From positions 248,001-312,000 of the forward strand of contig NZ_CP100445.1 of NCBI RefSeq assembly GCF_024227435.1: a stretch of 64,000 nt of DNA, read 5' to 3'. Below the pieces are notes generated by a model. That model was not told the DNA's origin. It worked only from the letters and a program-made list of their open reading frames with translations, and did not search any database. The DNA comes from Natrinema caseinilyticum. GTDB lineage: Archaea > Halobacteriota > Halobacteria > Halobacteriales > Natrialbaceae. Of the stretch, positions 1-8,914 are shown in pieces. Position 1 is the first letter of the stretch; every line of letters begins with the position of its first letter. The position numbers and the translations under genes are program-made.

Positions 1-2
1 GC

Positions 3-1322
3 CTCATTCTCCCGAAATTCGTCGGCCGCAAGCTCTTCGGATTCAAGTTCATCGTCTACTCGACGATCGCGATCGGGGTTCTCTCCTTTAGCGTCTGGGC
101 ACATCACATGTTCGTGACCGGCGTCGATCCTCGCGTCCGAGCGAGTTTCATGGCCACCTCGGTCGCGATCGCCGTCCCGAGCGCGATCAAAGTCTTCAAC
201 TGGATTACCACCATGTGGAACGGCGACGTCAGGCTCGCAGCGCCGACGATACTCTGTGTCGGCTCGATCGGGATGTTCATCGTCGGCGGTGTGACCGGCA
301 TCTTTCTCGCCGTCATCCCGGTCGACATCGTGTACCACGGCACCTACTACGTCGTCGGACACTTCCACCTCATCCTCATGGGGATCATCCCCCTCATGAT
401 GTTCGCTGCGAGCTACTACTGGTATCCGCTCCTCACCGGTCGGATGTACGACCGACGGCTCGCGCTGTTCCAGTCGACGCTGCTCGTCGCCGGCTCCGCG
501 CTCACGTTCATGACGCTGCTGGCGCTCGGATTTTTGGAGCTGCCTCGCCGGTATGCGACGTACCCCCCACAGTACTCGGGGTTGCAGGTCGTCGCCACAG
601 TCGGTGCGTTCATCGTCGGTATCAGCGTCCTCATGTGGCTGTACAACATGCTCTGGTCGTACTTCCGGGGAAGCCCCCTCGAGACCAGCGATCCGTGGGA
701 GCTGAAGGCGACCGAGCAGTTCACGCCCGAGTGGCAGTGGTTCGAGGACAGACTCGAGCGCGAGCGCGGTATTCCACCGAGCGAACCGGCGGAGATTCGG
801 CCCTCGTACGTCCCCGCGCGTGAAGTTCGGCCGCCGTCGCTCTACGGCCGAATCGCGCCGGTGGCACGGACCGTCGCGAGCGACGCGGGTGCGGGCGCGA
901 CCGGCGGATTCGTCGGCACGATGCTCATGTCGGGTATCCTCTTCGCCGCGGTGATCCTCGGCGCGTTCGACCTCGAGTCCTTCGCGAATCTCGCCACGCT
1001 CGTCGGACTCCCCTCGAGCGTCGCCCTCGGGTACGGGCTGTTTCTCGTCGGCGGGATGACGGTCTGGTCCCTGCTGTTTCTCTCGCTACGGGAGTACCTG
1101 CCCGGCGAACTCACCCTCGTCACGGGGCTGTGGTACGCGACGGTGATCGCCTCCGGGTTCGCGATCGCGTTCTACTCCGGCCAGAGAGGCCTCGAGCTGG
1201 TCGCGTATCTCGTCTTCGTCTTGCTCGCCCACTGGCTGTACGGACTGGGTCTCGCGGGGACGATCACGTACCTCGGCGGCCGCAGGCGCCGTCCGTCGAC
1301 CGGGGAGACCGATCGAGAATGA
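3..1322 (+). CDS. Heme-copper terminal oxidase subunit I (5' end outside window)
   Basis: This is the C-terminal part of the catalytic subunit of a cytochrome c/quinol oxidase, which reduces oxygen to water and pumps protons across the cell membrane. The frame is open from base 3, so the start lies left of the window. Visible motifs are WAHHMFVTG, with the two adjacent CuB histidines (bases 87-119), and VVGHFHLILMG, with the high-spin and low-spin heme histidines (around 350-382). Several membrane helices follow. After the usual end of the family there is a charged linker (about 680-840) and then about four more predicted membrane segments before an Arg-rich tail. The next gene overlaps its stop (ATGA). 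Assignment to subunit I is certain. Whether the electron donor is halocyanin or quinol cannot be read here. Confidence 0.95.
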   Translation, partial: LILPKFVGRKLFGFKFIVYSTIAIGVLSFSVWAHHMFVTGVDPRVRASFMATSVAIAVPSAIKVFNWITTMWNGDVRLAAPTILCVGSIGMFIVGGVTGIFLAVIPVDIVYHGTYYVVGHFHLILMGIIPLMMFAASYYWYPLLTGRMYDRRLALFQSTLLVAGSALTFMTLLALGFLELPRRYATYPPQYSGLQVVATVGAFIVGISVLMWLYNMLWSYFRGSPLETSDPWELKATEQFTPEWQWFEDRLERERGIPPSEPAEIRPSYVPAREVRPPSLYGRIAPVARTVASDAGAGATGGFVGTMLMSGILFAAVILGAFDLESFANLATLVGLPSSVALGYGLFLVGGMTVWSLLFLSLREYLPGELTLVTGLWYATVIASGFAIAFYSGQRGLELVAYLVFVLLAHWLYGLGLAGTITYLGGRRRRPSTGETDRE

Positions 1323-1903
1323 GCGCAGATGAAGACGACCCTCGCGGTCCGACCGGTCCGGAGGCGGCCGAGGACGCGGGGCCGGTCGGGCCGACGCTCG
1401 AGTCCGAATCGTTGCTGCTGACCTACGCCGCACCGTTTCTCGGCGTTCTCTTGATCGCCGTCGGTCTTCCCCTCTCGATCGTCGGCGGCTACGTCGTGGT
1501 TCAGGACCGGGTCGGACTCTGTGGCGAGCCGTCGATCACGGCCACGCCGGTCGACCAGTACGACCGCTTTCCGGAAACCGTCGAGGAACTCCCCGCGGAG
1601 GATCTGACGGCCGCCGAGCGACGGGCCCTCGAGGAAGCGATCGAGAGCCCGCTCAGGGAGGGGACGATCGAGGGAGACGTCGCGAACCGCGATGCACTGC
1701 TCGATGGAGTAGTCATCGCCTTCGAGGGAGAGTCCTACTACGTTCAGATCACGTCCCAGAACTCCTGTCTCGAGGTCGAGCCGCTGTTGTTTCCGATCGG
1801 CGGGGTCGCGATCATCGTCGGTATCGTGGGCGTCCTGACGCCGCCGATCTACCGGAAACTGGCCGGCTTCGAGGAACGGATCCGGGGAGAGCGGCCGGAG
1901 TGA
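1319..1903 (+). CDS. Two-helix membrane protein behind oxidase subunit I
   Basis: This is a 194-residue protein of unknown function. The ATG overlaps the stop of the oxidase gene (ATGA), so it is probably translationally coupled and made with the oxidase. It has an acidic N-terminus, one membrane helix near residues 35-60, an outside domain of about 90 residues that contains two Cys (one in GLCGEP, one in NSCLEV), and a second helix near residues 160-182 followed by a basic tail. The two Cys could form a disulfide in the external domain. I infer an accessory role for the oxidase from position only. I do not recognise a named family. Confidence 0.75.
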   Translation: MSADEDDPRGPTGPEAAEDAGPVGPTLESESLLLTYAAPFLGVLLIAVGLPLSIVGGYVVVQDRVGLCGEPSITATPVDQYDRFPETVEELPAEDLTAAERRALEEAIESPLREGTIEGDVANRDALLDGVVIAFEGESYYVQITSQNSCLEVEPLLFPIGGVAIIVGIVGVLTPPIYRKLAGFEERIRGERPE

Positions 1904-2278
1904 CCGATCTCCCGAATCGATCGGGTGACGGGCGAGTCGACGCGGCGCTCGGTCCTCGGGAGGGCTGCGGGGGCCGATTGGAACTCGTGGTGAGAGCGGT
2001 GCCAGTTGAAACGGGCCAACCGCCTCGTCGGAATACGATATTCCCGGCCCAGTCGTTCGAGCGCCTCGCCTCCTCGTCGATGCTCTTCGACCGTCACCTC
2101 GTCCCGTCGGTCCGGTTCCTGGAAGACGGTCCGCGTGCCCGCCCAGATCGAGCGGCACGACCCCATTTGACTGTCGCGAACCTCGCGGAAACTCGGTACC
2201 GTCGGTAGGGGCCCGAGGGGACAGCGACCGCAGACCGGGGTTTTTTCCGCTCGCCGTGGTACGGGCAGGTCCCCCGAG
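1904..2278. other. Intergenic stretch without a convincing gene
   Basis: Frames are open on both strands because the DNA is GC-rich. Their translations are rich in Arg/Pro and show no domain, membrane helix or acidic bias like that of the neighbours. I see no clear RNA structure. Confidence 0.5.
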
Positions 2279-2470
2279 GTGACCCGAGTGGGATCTCACG
2301 ACGACGAACAACGAGCGGCGGCGACGTGCAAGCGCTGCGGGGAGATCGGCATCGTCCAGGTGTTGTCCGACGACAGTCTGTTGCCACTCGGCCAATCGAC
2401 CTTCTGTGACTGCGACCAGCCGATGCTCGAGGTGTTCGAGACCGATCCCGACGCCGACGACCGCTCGTAG
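2279..2470 (+). CDS. Small zinc-binding protein, CxxC type
   Basis: This 63-residue acidic protein has CKRC near residue 17 and CDCD near residue 43, which together make a plausible four-Cys zinc site. Small proteins with two CxxC-like knuckles are very common in haloarchaea, and most have no assigned role. A GTG start is assumed. The gene ends about 30 bases before the 3' end of the convergent oxidase subunit III gene. Confidence 0.6.
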   Translation: MTRVGSHDDEQRAAATCKRCGEIGIVQVLSDDSLLPLGQSTFCDCDQPMLEVFETDPDADDRS

Positions 2471-2500
2471 AGACGTGCGACCGGTCCGAGCCGTCGGCCA

Positions 2501-3445
2501 TCACGCGGACACGGACGCGCCGACGTAGAGGACCACGACGAGAAAGACCCAGACGAAATCCACGAAGTGCCAGTACAGCGACACGGTCGCGATCGACGTG
2601 TCACGATCGGGCCCGTAGTGACCGCGAAGCGCCCGCCAGCAGAGCGTCGCGATCCCGAGGACGCCAAGCGTAACGTGGAGGCCGTGGAGTCCGGTCAGGC
2701 CGAAGAAGGCGCTCCCGAAAACGCCGCTCGAGAGGGAAAACCCCTCTGTGGCGACGAACTCGTAGTACTCGTAGGCCTGGCCGGCGAGGAAGACGATGCC
2801 GAGCGCGAGCGTCGTTCCGAGCAGTCCGAGAAAGCGCCGGCGGTTGTCCCCCTCGAGTGCCTCGTGGGCGTAGTGGAGGGTGACGCTGCTGGTCAGGAGC
2901 AACGCGGTGTTGACGACGACGAGCGAACCCACAAGCGGCGGTAACTCCTCCGGTGGCCACGTTCCGATCCTGACGAAGAAGTAATAGACGAACAGCGCGC
3001 CGAACGTCGAAACGTCGGTCGCGAGAAAGAGCAGCGTCGTCGAGACGTACGACCGGCGTGATGTCGGCCCGGGCCGCGCGTCTCGAGCGGGGGCCAGAAA
3101 CGCCTGCTCGACCCAGCCGGCCACACCGCCTAACAGGACGATCGTTCCGAGGACGGCGAGGGGAACGCCGACCACAGAGGGGCCGACGTCGGTCTCGCGG
3201 CCGAAGATATAGATCCCGAAGCCGGCGTAGAGCCCGGCGGCCCCGGCGGCTGCGATCAGCGGCCAGCGGCTGCGGTGGTGGTCGTGATCGTCGTGATCTC
3301 CACGGCTGCGGCGGTCGCCGTGCGCCCCACGGTCGCTGTGGTCGCCGGACTCTTCGGATGGTTCTCCCCCTCGAACTCGGTGGCCCGTGTCATCGGTCCG
3401 GAGATCGGTCTCGTCGCGCGGCGCTCCGGATGCACCAGCGTCCAT
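2501..3445 (-). CDS. Cytochrome c oxidase subunit III
   Basis: This 314-residue protein has an acidic N-terminal region of about 60 residues ending in a His/Asp run (DHDDHDHH), followed by seven predicted membrane helices. Family marks are FLATDVSTFGALFVYYF, the EYYEF motif after AGQAY, GLTGLHGLHVTLG and the C-terminal YWHFVDFVWVFLVVVLY. Subunit III stabilises subunit I and supports proton uptake; it binds no metal. The N-terminal His cluster is unusual and might bind metal, but it may be only low-complexity sequence. The gene faces the subunit I gene and lies about 1.1 kb from it, so it belongs to the same oxidase locus but a separate transcript. Confidence 0.93.
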   Translation of the reverse strand: MDAGASGAPRDETDLRTDDTGHRVRGGEPSEESGDHSDRGAHGDRRSRGDHDDHDHHRSRWPLIAAAGAAGLYAGFGIYIFGRETDVGPSVVGVPLAVLGTIVLLGGVAGWVEQAFLAPARDARPGPTSRRSYVSTTLLFLATDVSTFGALFVYYFFVRIGTWPPEELPPLVGSLVVVNTALLLTSSVTLHYAHEALEGDNRRRFLGLLGTTLALGIVFLAGQAYEYYEFVATEGFSLSSGVFGSAFFGLTGLHGLHVTLGVLGIATLCWRALRGHYGPDRDTSIATVSLYWHFVDFVWVFLVVVLYVGASVSA

Positions 3446-3515
3446 ATCGCCGCTTCCACATCGAGGACGAAAAAGGATCGCCGCTCGAGTGGCGGTAGGG
3501 GGTCACTACAGGGCG

Positions 3516-4901
3516 TTAGTAGAAATACTCGTCTTCCGATAGCTGGACGTAGCGGCCGTCGCGGTAGCCGAACTTTCGCCGTTTGTACGTCGTGAGGATC
3601 TTCGCCGCGTCGATCCCGGCGCTATATCGCCTGTCGATCAGGACGTTGTCGCCGCTGGCGTCTTGCATGTCGGTCACCGTGTCGAACGCCCAATCCCAGT
3701 CGTCGGGGCCGTAGTCAGCGACGATATCCGCGAAGGCGACGTTCCGAAGGATCTCGTCGCCGATGGCGCGCTTCCAGACGTCGTTGTAGTTCTCGAGCGA
3801 GTCCGTCGCGGCGAGTCGGCCGGCGATTTTGCCGGTCCGGACGGCGACGTGGTAACCGCCCTCGTGGAACGCGGACGTCGTTCCCATCGCGCCGCCGGCC
3901 ACCGCGATGTTCGCGGCGACGGGCGACTCGATCGGTCGCGTCGAAGAGATGGGATACGTCTCGGTCCCCTTCGATTTCCCGCGGTCCTGGACGCGCGGAA
4001 AGTCCGCTTCGATGTCGTACTCGTCGCCGTACTCCTGTTCCAGAAGCCGGCTGATGTACTCGGCGCCGGAGGGGATTTTCTCGTCCTCGGGGCGCAGTAG
4101 CTTGTAGGAGCCGGGACTGTCGACGTCCGTGAGGGACATCCCGATGGGCATCGTGAGGCCGACGCGCGCGACGGTGCCGTCGTTCGGAAAGATCCACGGG
4201 TAAGCGGTTTCGCCGGGCATGTATCCCCACCAGAACTTGAGTCGATCCTCTTCGAACACCTCGTCCGGGAACTCGCGGTACTCCTGGTAGGCGATGTGGT
4301 TGGCGTTCGGCGGCGAGAGGTAGTCCGACACGCTCCGGCCGGGGGCCGTGAACTGATCGAGTGCTTCGAGGGTCACCCGCCGTTGTGGGCCGTCGGCGAG
4401 GACGACGTATTGCGCCTCGAGTTCGTCGCCGTTCGACAGCGTCAGCGTGTGGGTCGGTCCCGCGGACCCGGTCGCTCGCAGGTCCGTTTCGAGGCCCCTG
4501 ACGCCGGTGCCGACCCGCAGGTCGGCTCCCGCGTCACTCGCTCGCTCGTGGAGCCAGTCGTCCATCCGCGTGCGGTTAAACGTGTAGCCGAACTTCGGGT
4601 AGTTGGCCTCGATTCCCGTCGTTCGGAGTTCGACCGAACTGCTCGGCCCGATGAACTCCGTCGCCTCGAGTTCCTGGAGAACGACCCCGTCGGGAATCTC
4701 GCGGTAATCGAACTCCATGATATCGACCCAGTAATCGAGCATCCCTGCGGCGTCGGTCGAGTCCGGCCCCAGTCCCTCGCGGTCCTCTCGAGGCACTCCC
4801 TGCTCGAAGAGGACCGTTTCGGCGCCGTGGGCCGCAGCCTGCTCGGCCGCGGACGCACCAGCGGGGCCGCCGCCGACGACAGCGACGTCTAAGCGTTCCA
4901 T
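3516..4901 (-). CDS. Geranylgeranyl-reductase-family flavoprotein
   Basis: This 461-residue protein opens with a Rossmann dinucleotide motif (VAVVGGGPAGASAA, residues 6-19). It carries the middle motif VVLADGP and the late GGAMGTTSAFHEGGYHVAVRTG, as in FAD-dependent geranylgeranyl reductases. In haloarchaea these enzymes saturate the isoprenoid chains of archaeal lipids or of menaquinone. The motif PxxYxWxFP, typical of the family around the substrate cavity, appears as TAYPWIFPNDG. It is transcribed alone, with its promoter in the gap before the divergent dehydrogenase. The exact substrate (lipid or quinone side chain) cannot be decided here, since haloarchaea carry several paralogues. Confidence 0.82.
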   Translation of the reverse strand: MERLDVAVVGGGPAGASAAEQAAAHGAETVLFEQGVPREDREGLGPDSTDAAGMLDYWVDIMEFDYREIPDGVVLQELEATEFIGPSSSVELRTTGIEANYPKFGYTFNRTRMDDWLHERASDAGADLRVGTGVRGLETDLRATGSAGPTHTLTLSNGDELEAQYVVLADGPQRRVTLEALDQFTAPGRSVSDYLSPPNANHIAYQEYREFPDEVFEEDRLKFWWGYMPGETAYPWIFPNDGTVARVGLTMPIGMSLTDVDSPGSYKLLRPEDEKIPSGAEYISRLLEQEYGDEYDIEADFPRVQDRGKSKGTETYPISSTRPIESPVAANIAVAGGAMGTTSAFHEGGYHVAVRTGKIAGRLAATDSLENYNDVWKRAIGDEILRNVAFADIVADYGPDDWDWAFDTVTDMQDASGDNVLIDRRYSAGIDAAKILTTYKRRKFGYRDGRYVQLSEDEYFY

Positions 4902-5148
4902 ACGGGGTTGAGACTCGTTGAGCCATTATAAAAACTGCGAGGCGAATTTCGTCCAAATCGCCACGGTCCCCGCTTTCCCGGCGACGACGCCAGTGGAGTG
5001 GGGCGGGTGCGCCCGTCCGACGGAGCGAGTATCGTCGACCGGAGCCTCTCTGCGGGCCCGCCGCCGTTCGGAATTCGGCTCCCGGTCGTCGGTACACGGT
5101 CGTGCCGCGAGACGAACGCTTTTGACCGCACTGGACGAGTCGATGGAC

Positions 5149-6120
5149 ATGAGCGACGCTGACACACCGGACGTTCTCGTGCTTCGGAAAGGCACTCACG
5201 GGACACCGATCGAACAGTACGCGGACGCGATCCGCGACCGACTCCCGGATCGCACCGTCTCCCTCGCGCGAACCCCGGCCGACGAGCGCGAGGCGATCCG
5301 GACCGCTCGCTTCGTGACGGGCATGACCCTCGAGGAGGACCTCGTCGCCGCCGCTGAGAAACTCGAGGTCTTCGCCTGTGCCTACGCGGGAACCGGGCAC
5401 CTCCCCCTCGACTCGCTCGCGGAGCGGGGCGTCGCGGTGACCAACGCATCGGGCGTTCACGGTCCGAACATCGGCGAACACGTTCTGGGGACGATTCTCC
5501 ATTTCACCCGGCGATTCCACGTTGGCGCGCGCCGGCAGCGTCGCCGCGAGTGGCGCCACTACAAGGCTCACGAACTCCAGGGCTCGACCGTCACCGTCGT
5601 CGGACTCGGTGCGATCGGAACGGCGGTCTGCGATCGGCTCGAGCCGTTCGGCGTCGAGACGATCGGCGTCCGCTTCACGCCGGAGAAGGGCGGGCCGACG
5701 GACGAGATGATCGGCTTCGAAGGCGACGCGTTCGACGACGCGCTCGCGCGGACGGACTACCTCGTTCTCGCCTGTCCGCTCACGGAGACGACCCGAGGAC
5801 TGATCGACGAGGACGCGTTCGTCACGATGGATCCCGGGGCTGTGCTGGTCAACATCGCCCGCGGGCCGGTCGTCGAAACCGACGCGCTCGTCGACGCGTT
5901 GCGCTCGAACTGGATCCGCGGTGCCTCACTCGACGTGACCGATCCCGAGCCGTTGCCCGAGGAGCATCCGCTCTGGACGCTCGGGAACGTCCAGATCACC
6001 CCTCACAACGCCGGCCACACGCCGAAGTACTACGAACGATTGGCCGACATCGTCGCCGAAAACGTCCGTCGATTCGACGACGGAGACGTCGACGAACTCG
6101 AGAACCAGGTGCTGCCCTGA
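5149..6120 (+). CDS. D-2-hydroxyacid dehydrogenase (NAD-dependent)
   Basis: This protein of about 323 residues belongs to the D-isomer-specific 2-hydroxyacid dehydrogenases. The NAD-binding motif is VVGLGAIGTAVCDRL, and the catalytic set is visible: Arg in NIARGPVVE, Glu in DPEPLPEEH, and His in ITPHNAGHT. The early part (VLVLRKG, TGMTLEEDL) matches the substrate-binding lobe. An ATG at 5143 gives two more residues (MD). I prefer 5149, but both lie about 25-30 bases after the T-rich box at 5118-5124, so either could be a leaderless start. The substrate is unknown. Confidence 0.85.
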   Translation: MSDADTPDVLVLRKGTHGTPIEQYADAIRDRLPDRTVSLARTPADEREAIRTARFVTGMTLEEDLVAAAEKLEVFACAYAGTGHLPLDSLAERGVAVTNASGVHGPNIGEHVLGTILHFTRRFHVGARRQRRREWRHYKAHELQGSTVTVVGLGAIGTAVCDRLEPFGVETIGVRFTPEKGGPTDEMIGFEGDAFDDALARTDYLVLACPLTETTRGLIDEDAFVTMDPGAVLVNIARGPVVETDALVDALRSNWIRGASLDVTDPEPLPEEHPLWTLGNVQITPHNAGHTPKYYERLADIVAENVRRFDDGDVDELENQVLP

Positions 6121-6164
6121 TCGAATCGCTCCGACACCGACCGGGTCCCGCCCTCCGTCCGACG

Positions 6165-6173
6165 CACTTTTTT
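6165..6173 (+). terminator. Oligo-T transcription end after the dehydrogenase
   Basis: A run of six T lies about 45 bases after the stop codon in a GC-rich context. Archaeal RNA polymerase often terminates at such runs without a hairpin. Confidence 0.35.
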
Positions 6174-6244
6174 GGCCCCTTCCCCCGAATCCGGAGTATG
6201 GATCGCTCACCTGCCGACGCACTCGCTCGAGCGAGGGTCCCGCG

Positions 6245-6673
6245 ATGACACTTACGTTTGACGGGACGCTCCTCGTCCCAGTCGCCGATCCGGACGACGG
6301 CGAGCAGACCGCGACCGCACTGGCACCGCACCTCGAACCCTCGAGTACGGTGCTCGTCGTCAACGTGATCGAGAAAGCGGGCGGCGCACCCGACAAAGCC
6401 TCCGTCGAACAGCGGGAGGAGTACGCACAGGAGATTTTCGAGCGCGCGCGTGGGCCGCTCGAGGGACGGGCCGGGACCGTCGAGACGGCCGTCCTCTTCG
6501 GAACGAACGTCGTCGAAACGATCATGGACGCGGCGTCGGAACGCGCCGTCGATGCGGTTGTCTTCGAACCGCGCGAGGGAAACCGGTTCGCCGAACTGCT
6601 CACCGGCGACGTCGCGCGACGACTGGTCAAGCGCGCGTCGGTTCCGGTCGTCGCGCTGCCCCGCGAGGGGTGA
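6245..6673 (+). CDS. UspA-family universal stress protein
   Basis: This 142-residue single-domain protein has the order expected of the family: a beta strand (LLVPVAD), a long helix, VLVVNVIEK, a linker helix, VDAVVFEPREGN and the final strand VPVVALPREG. The usual ATP-binding signature G-x2-G-x9-G-(S/T) is poorly kept (EPREGNRFAELLTGDVARRLVKRASVPV), so ATP binding is doubtful. Its role in stress tolerance is known only for the family. It is monocistronic and lies tail-to-tail with asd. Confidence 0.85.
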   Translation: MTLTFDGTLLVPVADPDDGEQTATALAPHLEPSSTVLVVNVIEKAGGAPDKASVEQREEYAQEIFERARGPLEGRAGTVETAVLFGTNVVETIMDAASERAVDAVVFEPREGNRFAELLTGDVARRLVKRASVPVVALPREG

Positions 6674-6722
6674 CCTCGAAGTCGATACAACCAGAGACGA
6701 CCGAATCTCGACGGTACCTGCC

Positions 6723-7757
6723 CTAGAGGTAGCCGTTCTCGAGCAATAGTTCGCCGTTCAACACGCTCGCGCCGGCGGCACCGCGGATCGTGTTGTGCGC
6801 GAGGCAGTTGAACTGCAGGCCGAACGGCGATTCTTGCAGTCCGCCCGCGGCGATGGCCATTCCGTCGCCGAGCGTGCGATCCATCCGCGGTTGCGGACGA
6901 TCGGGTTCGTCGAACACGTGGATGAGCGGGTCGGGCGACGAACGGAGGTCGAGCGATGGGTACTCGCTCATTGCCGCGGCCGCCTCGTCGGTGGTCAGGT
7001 CCTCTGCAGTCTCGACCCAGACGTTCTCGAGGTGGCCGTCGATCGTCGGAATGCGATTGCACGAGGCCGAGACGGCCATGCCGTTCAGCGACAGCGACGC
7101 GCCATCGAAGTCACCCAGCAGCTTACGGGATTCGGTCTCGAGCTTTTCTTCCTCGCTGCCGATGTAGGGGATGGCGTTGTCGATGATCTCCATCGAACTG
7201 ACGCCGTCGTACCCCGCGCCGGAGACGGCCTGCAGCGTCGAGACGTGGACCTTCTCGAGGCCGTAGTCGGCCAGGGCCGCGAGCGTCGGGACGAACGTGA
7301 TCGTCGAACAGTTGGGGTTTTTGACCATCGCACCGTCCCAGCCGCGTCGATCGCGTTGCACCTCGAGCAGGTCGATGTGGTCCGCGTTCACCTCGGGAAT
7401 CACGAGGGGAATGTCGTCGTCCATCCGACCGTTCGAGGAGTTCGAGGAGACGACGTAGCCGGCCTCGCAGAACGGCGGTTCGACCTCCGCGCCGATGCTC
7501 GATGGAAGCGACGAAAACAGGAGGTCGACGTCGTCGGGGACCTCGTCGGGGTCGGTCGCCGTGACGGTGGTGTCGGCGACGTCGTCGGGGATCGGGCTGT
7601 CGACGCGCCACTTTGCGGCCTCTCGATACGTCTTGCCAGCGCTCGACTCACTCGCGGTCAGTGCCGCGATCTCGAAGTCTGGATGCGGGTCGAGCAACTG
7701 AATCAGTCGTTGTCCAACGGCGCCGGTTGCACCGAGTACGCCTACTCGTACTGCCAT
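6723..7757 (-). CDS. asd: Aspartate-semialdehyde dehydrogenase
   Basis: This 344-residue enzyme makes aspartate semialdehyde from aspartyl phosphate with NADPH, for lysine, threonine and methionine synthesis. It shows VGVLGATGAVGQRLIQLL (NADP motif, residues 4-21), SNSSNGRM, and the catalytic Cys in VKNPNCSTITF, all as in the archaeal/fungal type. The start MAVRVGV is chosen because the upstream in-frame residues (a Lys/Arg-rich stretch back to 7811) do not belong to the fold. The gene is monocistronic. Confidence 0.95.
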   Translation of the reverse strand: MAVRVGVLGATGAVGQRLIQLLDPHPDFEIAALTASESSAGKTYREAAKWRVDSPIPDDVADTTVTATDPDEVPDDVDLLFSSLPSSIGAEVEPPFCEAGYVVSSNSSNGRMDDDIPLVIPEVNADHIDLLEVQRDRRGWDGAMVKNPNCSTITFVPTLAALADYGLEKVHVSTLQAVSGAGYDGVSSMEIIDNAIPYIGSEEEKLETESRKLLGDFDGASLSLNGMAVSASCNRIPTIDGHLENVWVETAEDLTTDEAAAAMSEYPSLDLRSSPDPLIHVFDEPDRPQPRMDRTLGDGMAIAAGGLQESPFGLQFNCLAHNTIRGAAGASVLNGELLLENGYL

Positions 7758-8048
7758 TTCCGGCCACTCCGAGTCGTGTCCGCAAAACCGTTTGGGTTTT
7801 CGGTAGCGCATGTCAACCCACGGAATTACAGGGGTTTGAGACGAAGGGCCTCGGCGGTATGCGTGGAAGGACGCCGGTGGCGGGAGTCTCGGTGATGGAG
7901 ACCCCGTCCGACACCGTCCTCACAGAGATATCGGCATCGCTCCCGTTCGTGGCGTTTCGACACGCCGTCGCCCCGGATGCGACGGCCGTTCGTCGTTCGA
8001 CTGGCGATGGGGGTCCGTCGACACCGGTTCACGGCGTCCGGATAGAAG
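7758..8048. other. Intergenic region between asd and the small membrane protein
   Basis: Open frames exist but their translations show no family features. Promoters for both flanking genes must lie here. No repeat or RNA gene is seen. Confidence 0.45.
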
Positions 8049-8059
8049 ATATTAAGAAA
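8049..8059 (+). promoter_or_regulatory. TATA-like box of the small membrane protein transcript
   Basis: The AT-rich box ATATTAAGAAA lies about 25-30 bases before the ATG at 8082, the distance expected for a leaderless haloarchaeal transcript starting at that ATG rather than at 8132. Confidence 0.5.
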
Positions 8060-8081
8060 CGGGAGTGGCACCTAGAAGCCG

Positions 8082-8135
8082 ATGCACTACCGACAGGACC
8101 GACTCGAGGCCGCCGACGAGAGGTGGTCCCGATGA
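8082..8135 (+). CDS. Possible 17-residue leader peptide
   Basis: The ATG at 8082 begins a frame of 17 codons (MHYRQDRLEAADERWSR) whose TGA overlaps the ATG of the next gene at 8132 (ATGA). It sits at the right distance from the box at 8049-8059 to be the first codon of a leaderless mRNA. It may couple translation of the membrane protein. It could also be chance; nothing shows that the peptide itself has a function. Confidence 0.35.
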   Translation: MHYRQDRLEAADERWSR

Positions 8136-8389
8136 CGAGTTCGACCACGAACACGAGCGACCGGGGGCTGTTCGAGACGAATTTCAGTATCGGCGCAACG
8201 GCCGTCGCAGCAGTCGCTGCGTTGCTGGCCGTTTTCTTCGCCTGGTTGGGGTACACCGACGGCATCGTGCCGGTTGTCGGGTATCAGATGAACATTCTGA
8301 CGGGAATGGTCGGCATGCTGTTCGGGGCGGGTATCGCACTCGTCGCGTTCGTCATGGCCGCTTACATGGAACCCGGATTCGAGGAGTGA
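8132..8389 (+). CDS. Small two-helix membrane protein
   Basis: This 85-residue protein has a Ser/Thr-rich N-terminus and two hydrophobic helices (about residues 22-42 and 48-72, the second Gly-rich: GMVGMLFGAGIALVAFVMAAY), ending in an acidic tail. It resembles small conserved membrane proteins common in haloarchaea, for which no role is known. Its start overlaps the stop of an upstream 17-codon frame. Confidence 0.7.
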   Translation: MTSSTTNTSDRGLFETNFSIGATAVAAVAALLAVFFAWLGYTDGIVPVVGYQMNILTGMVGMLFGAGIALVAFVMAAYMEPGFEE

Positions 8390-8570
8390 GGACGCGGTCT
8401 GCCGGTATCGGTCGAGGCTATTTTCAGCACCGTCGGTGGTACCGATCTGGGCGAGTCCCTGCGTGTTCCCGCCCGACGATGCGACGAGTGATTCCGCCGA
8501 CTGTGCGTTGCCGTGACTCGCGCTGTGGCTCGCAATCGCTCGGGACGACGGATCGTGGACAAAAACCGAC

Positions 8571-8762
8571 TTACGCGGGTACTTCGGCGCCTTTCTTTCG
8601 GGTTACGTAGCCAGCGATTCGATTCCGGACGCCCTTGGAATCGACGTTCGTGAGTTTCTCGACGCTTTCTTTGTTCTGTTCGAAGTCGGTCGTGAACGCC
8701 TCCGGGTACCGTTCCAGGAGGAGGTTCCCGGTCTTCTTGACGTAGGCCGGTTTGATTGCCAT
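8571..8762 (-). CDS. rps17e: Ribosomal protein S17e
   Basis: This 63-residue protein matches archaeal S17e over its full length: MAIKPAYVKKTGNLLLERYP at the start, then TDFEQNKESVEKLTNVDSKG and RNRIAGYVTRK. It is a component of the small ribosomal subunit shared by archaea and eukaryotes. It is monocistronic, with a clear TATA box 27 bases upstream. Confidence 0.97.
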   Translation of the reverse strand: MAIKPAYVKKTGNLLLERYPEAFTTDFEQNKESVEKLTNVDSKGVRNRIAGYVTRKKGAEVPA

Positions 8763-8785
8763 GGAGGGATTTCCGTCTAGAGACT

Positions 8786-8793
8786 CTTATAAC
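8786..8793 (-). promoter_or_regulatory. TATA box of rps17e
   Basis: The sequence TTATAA lies 25-30 bases before the S17e ATG on the minus strand, which fits a leaderless transcript. Confidence 0.6.
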
Positions 8794-8914
8794 GCACCAT
8801 TTCTACTGGTGGCCGCCGACGAGTCGCCGAGCGTTTGCTCGGTAAACGCGGCGGACGCAGGTCCCGAGACGGTCCGTCCTCCGGCGTCGCGGCTTCCGGA
8901 CGACGACGTGGATA

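Noticed and set aside
1900-2208. 102-codon frame after the two-helix protein
   Set aside because: Composition is Arg/Pro-rich and not acidic, with no motif; the start overlaps the previous stop only by chance.
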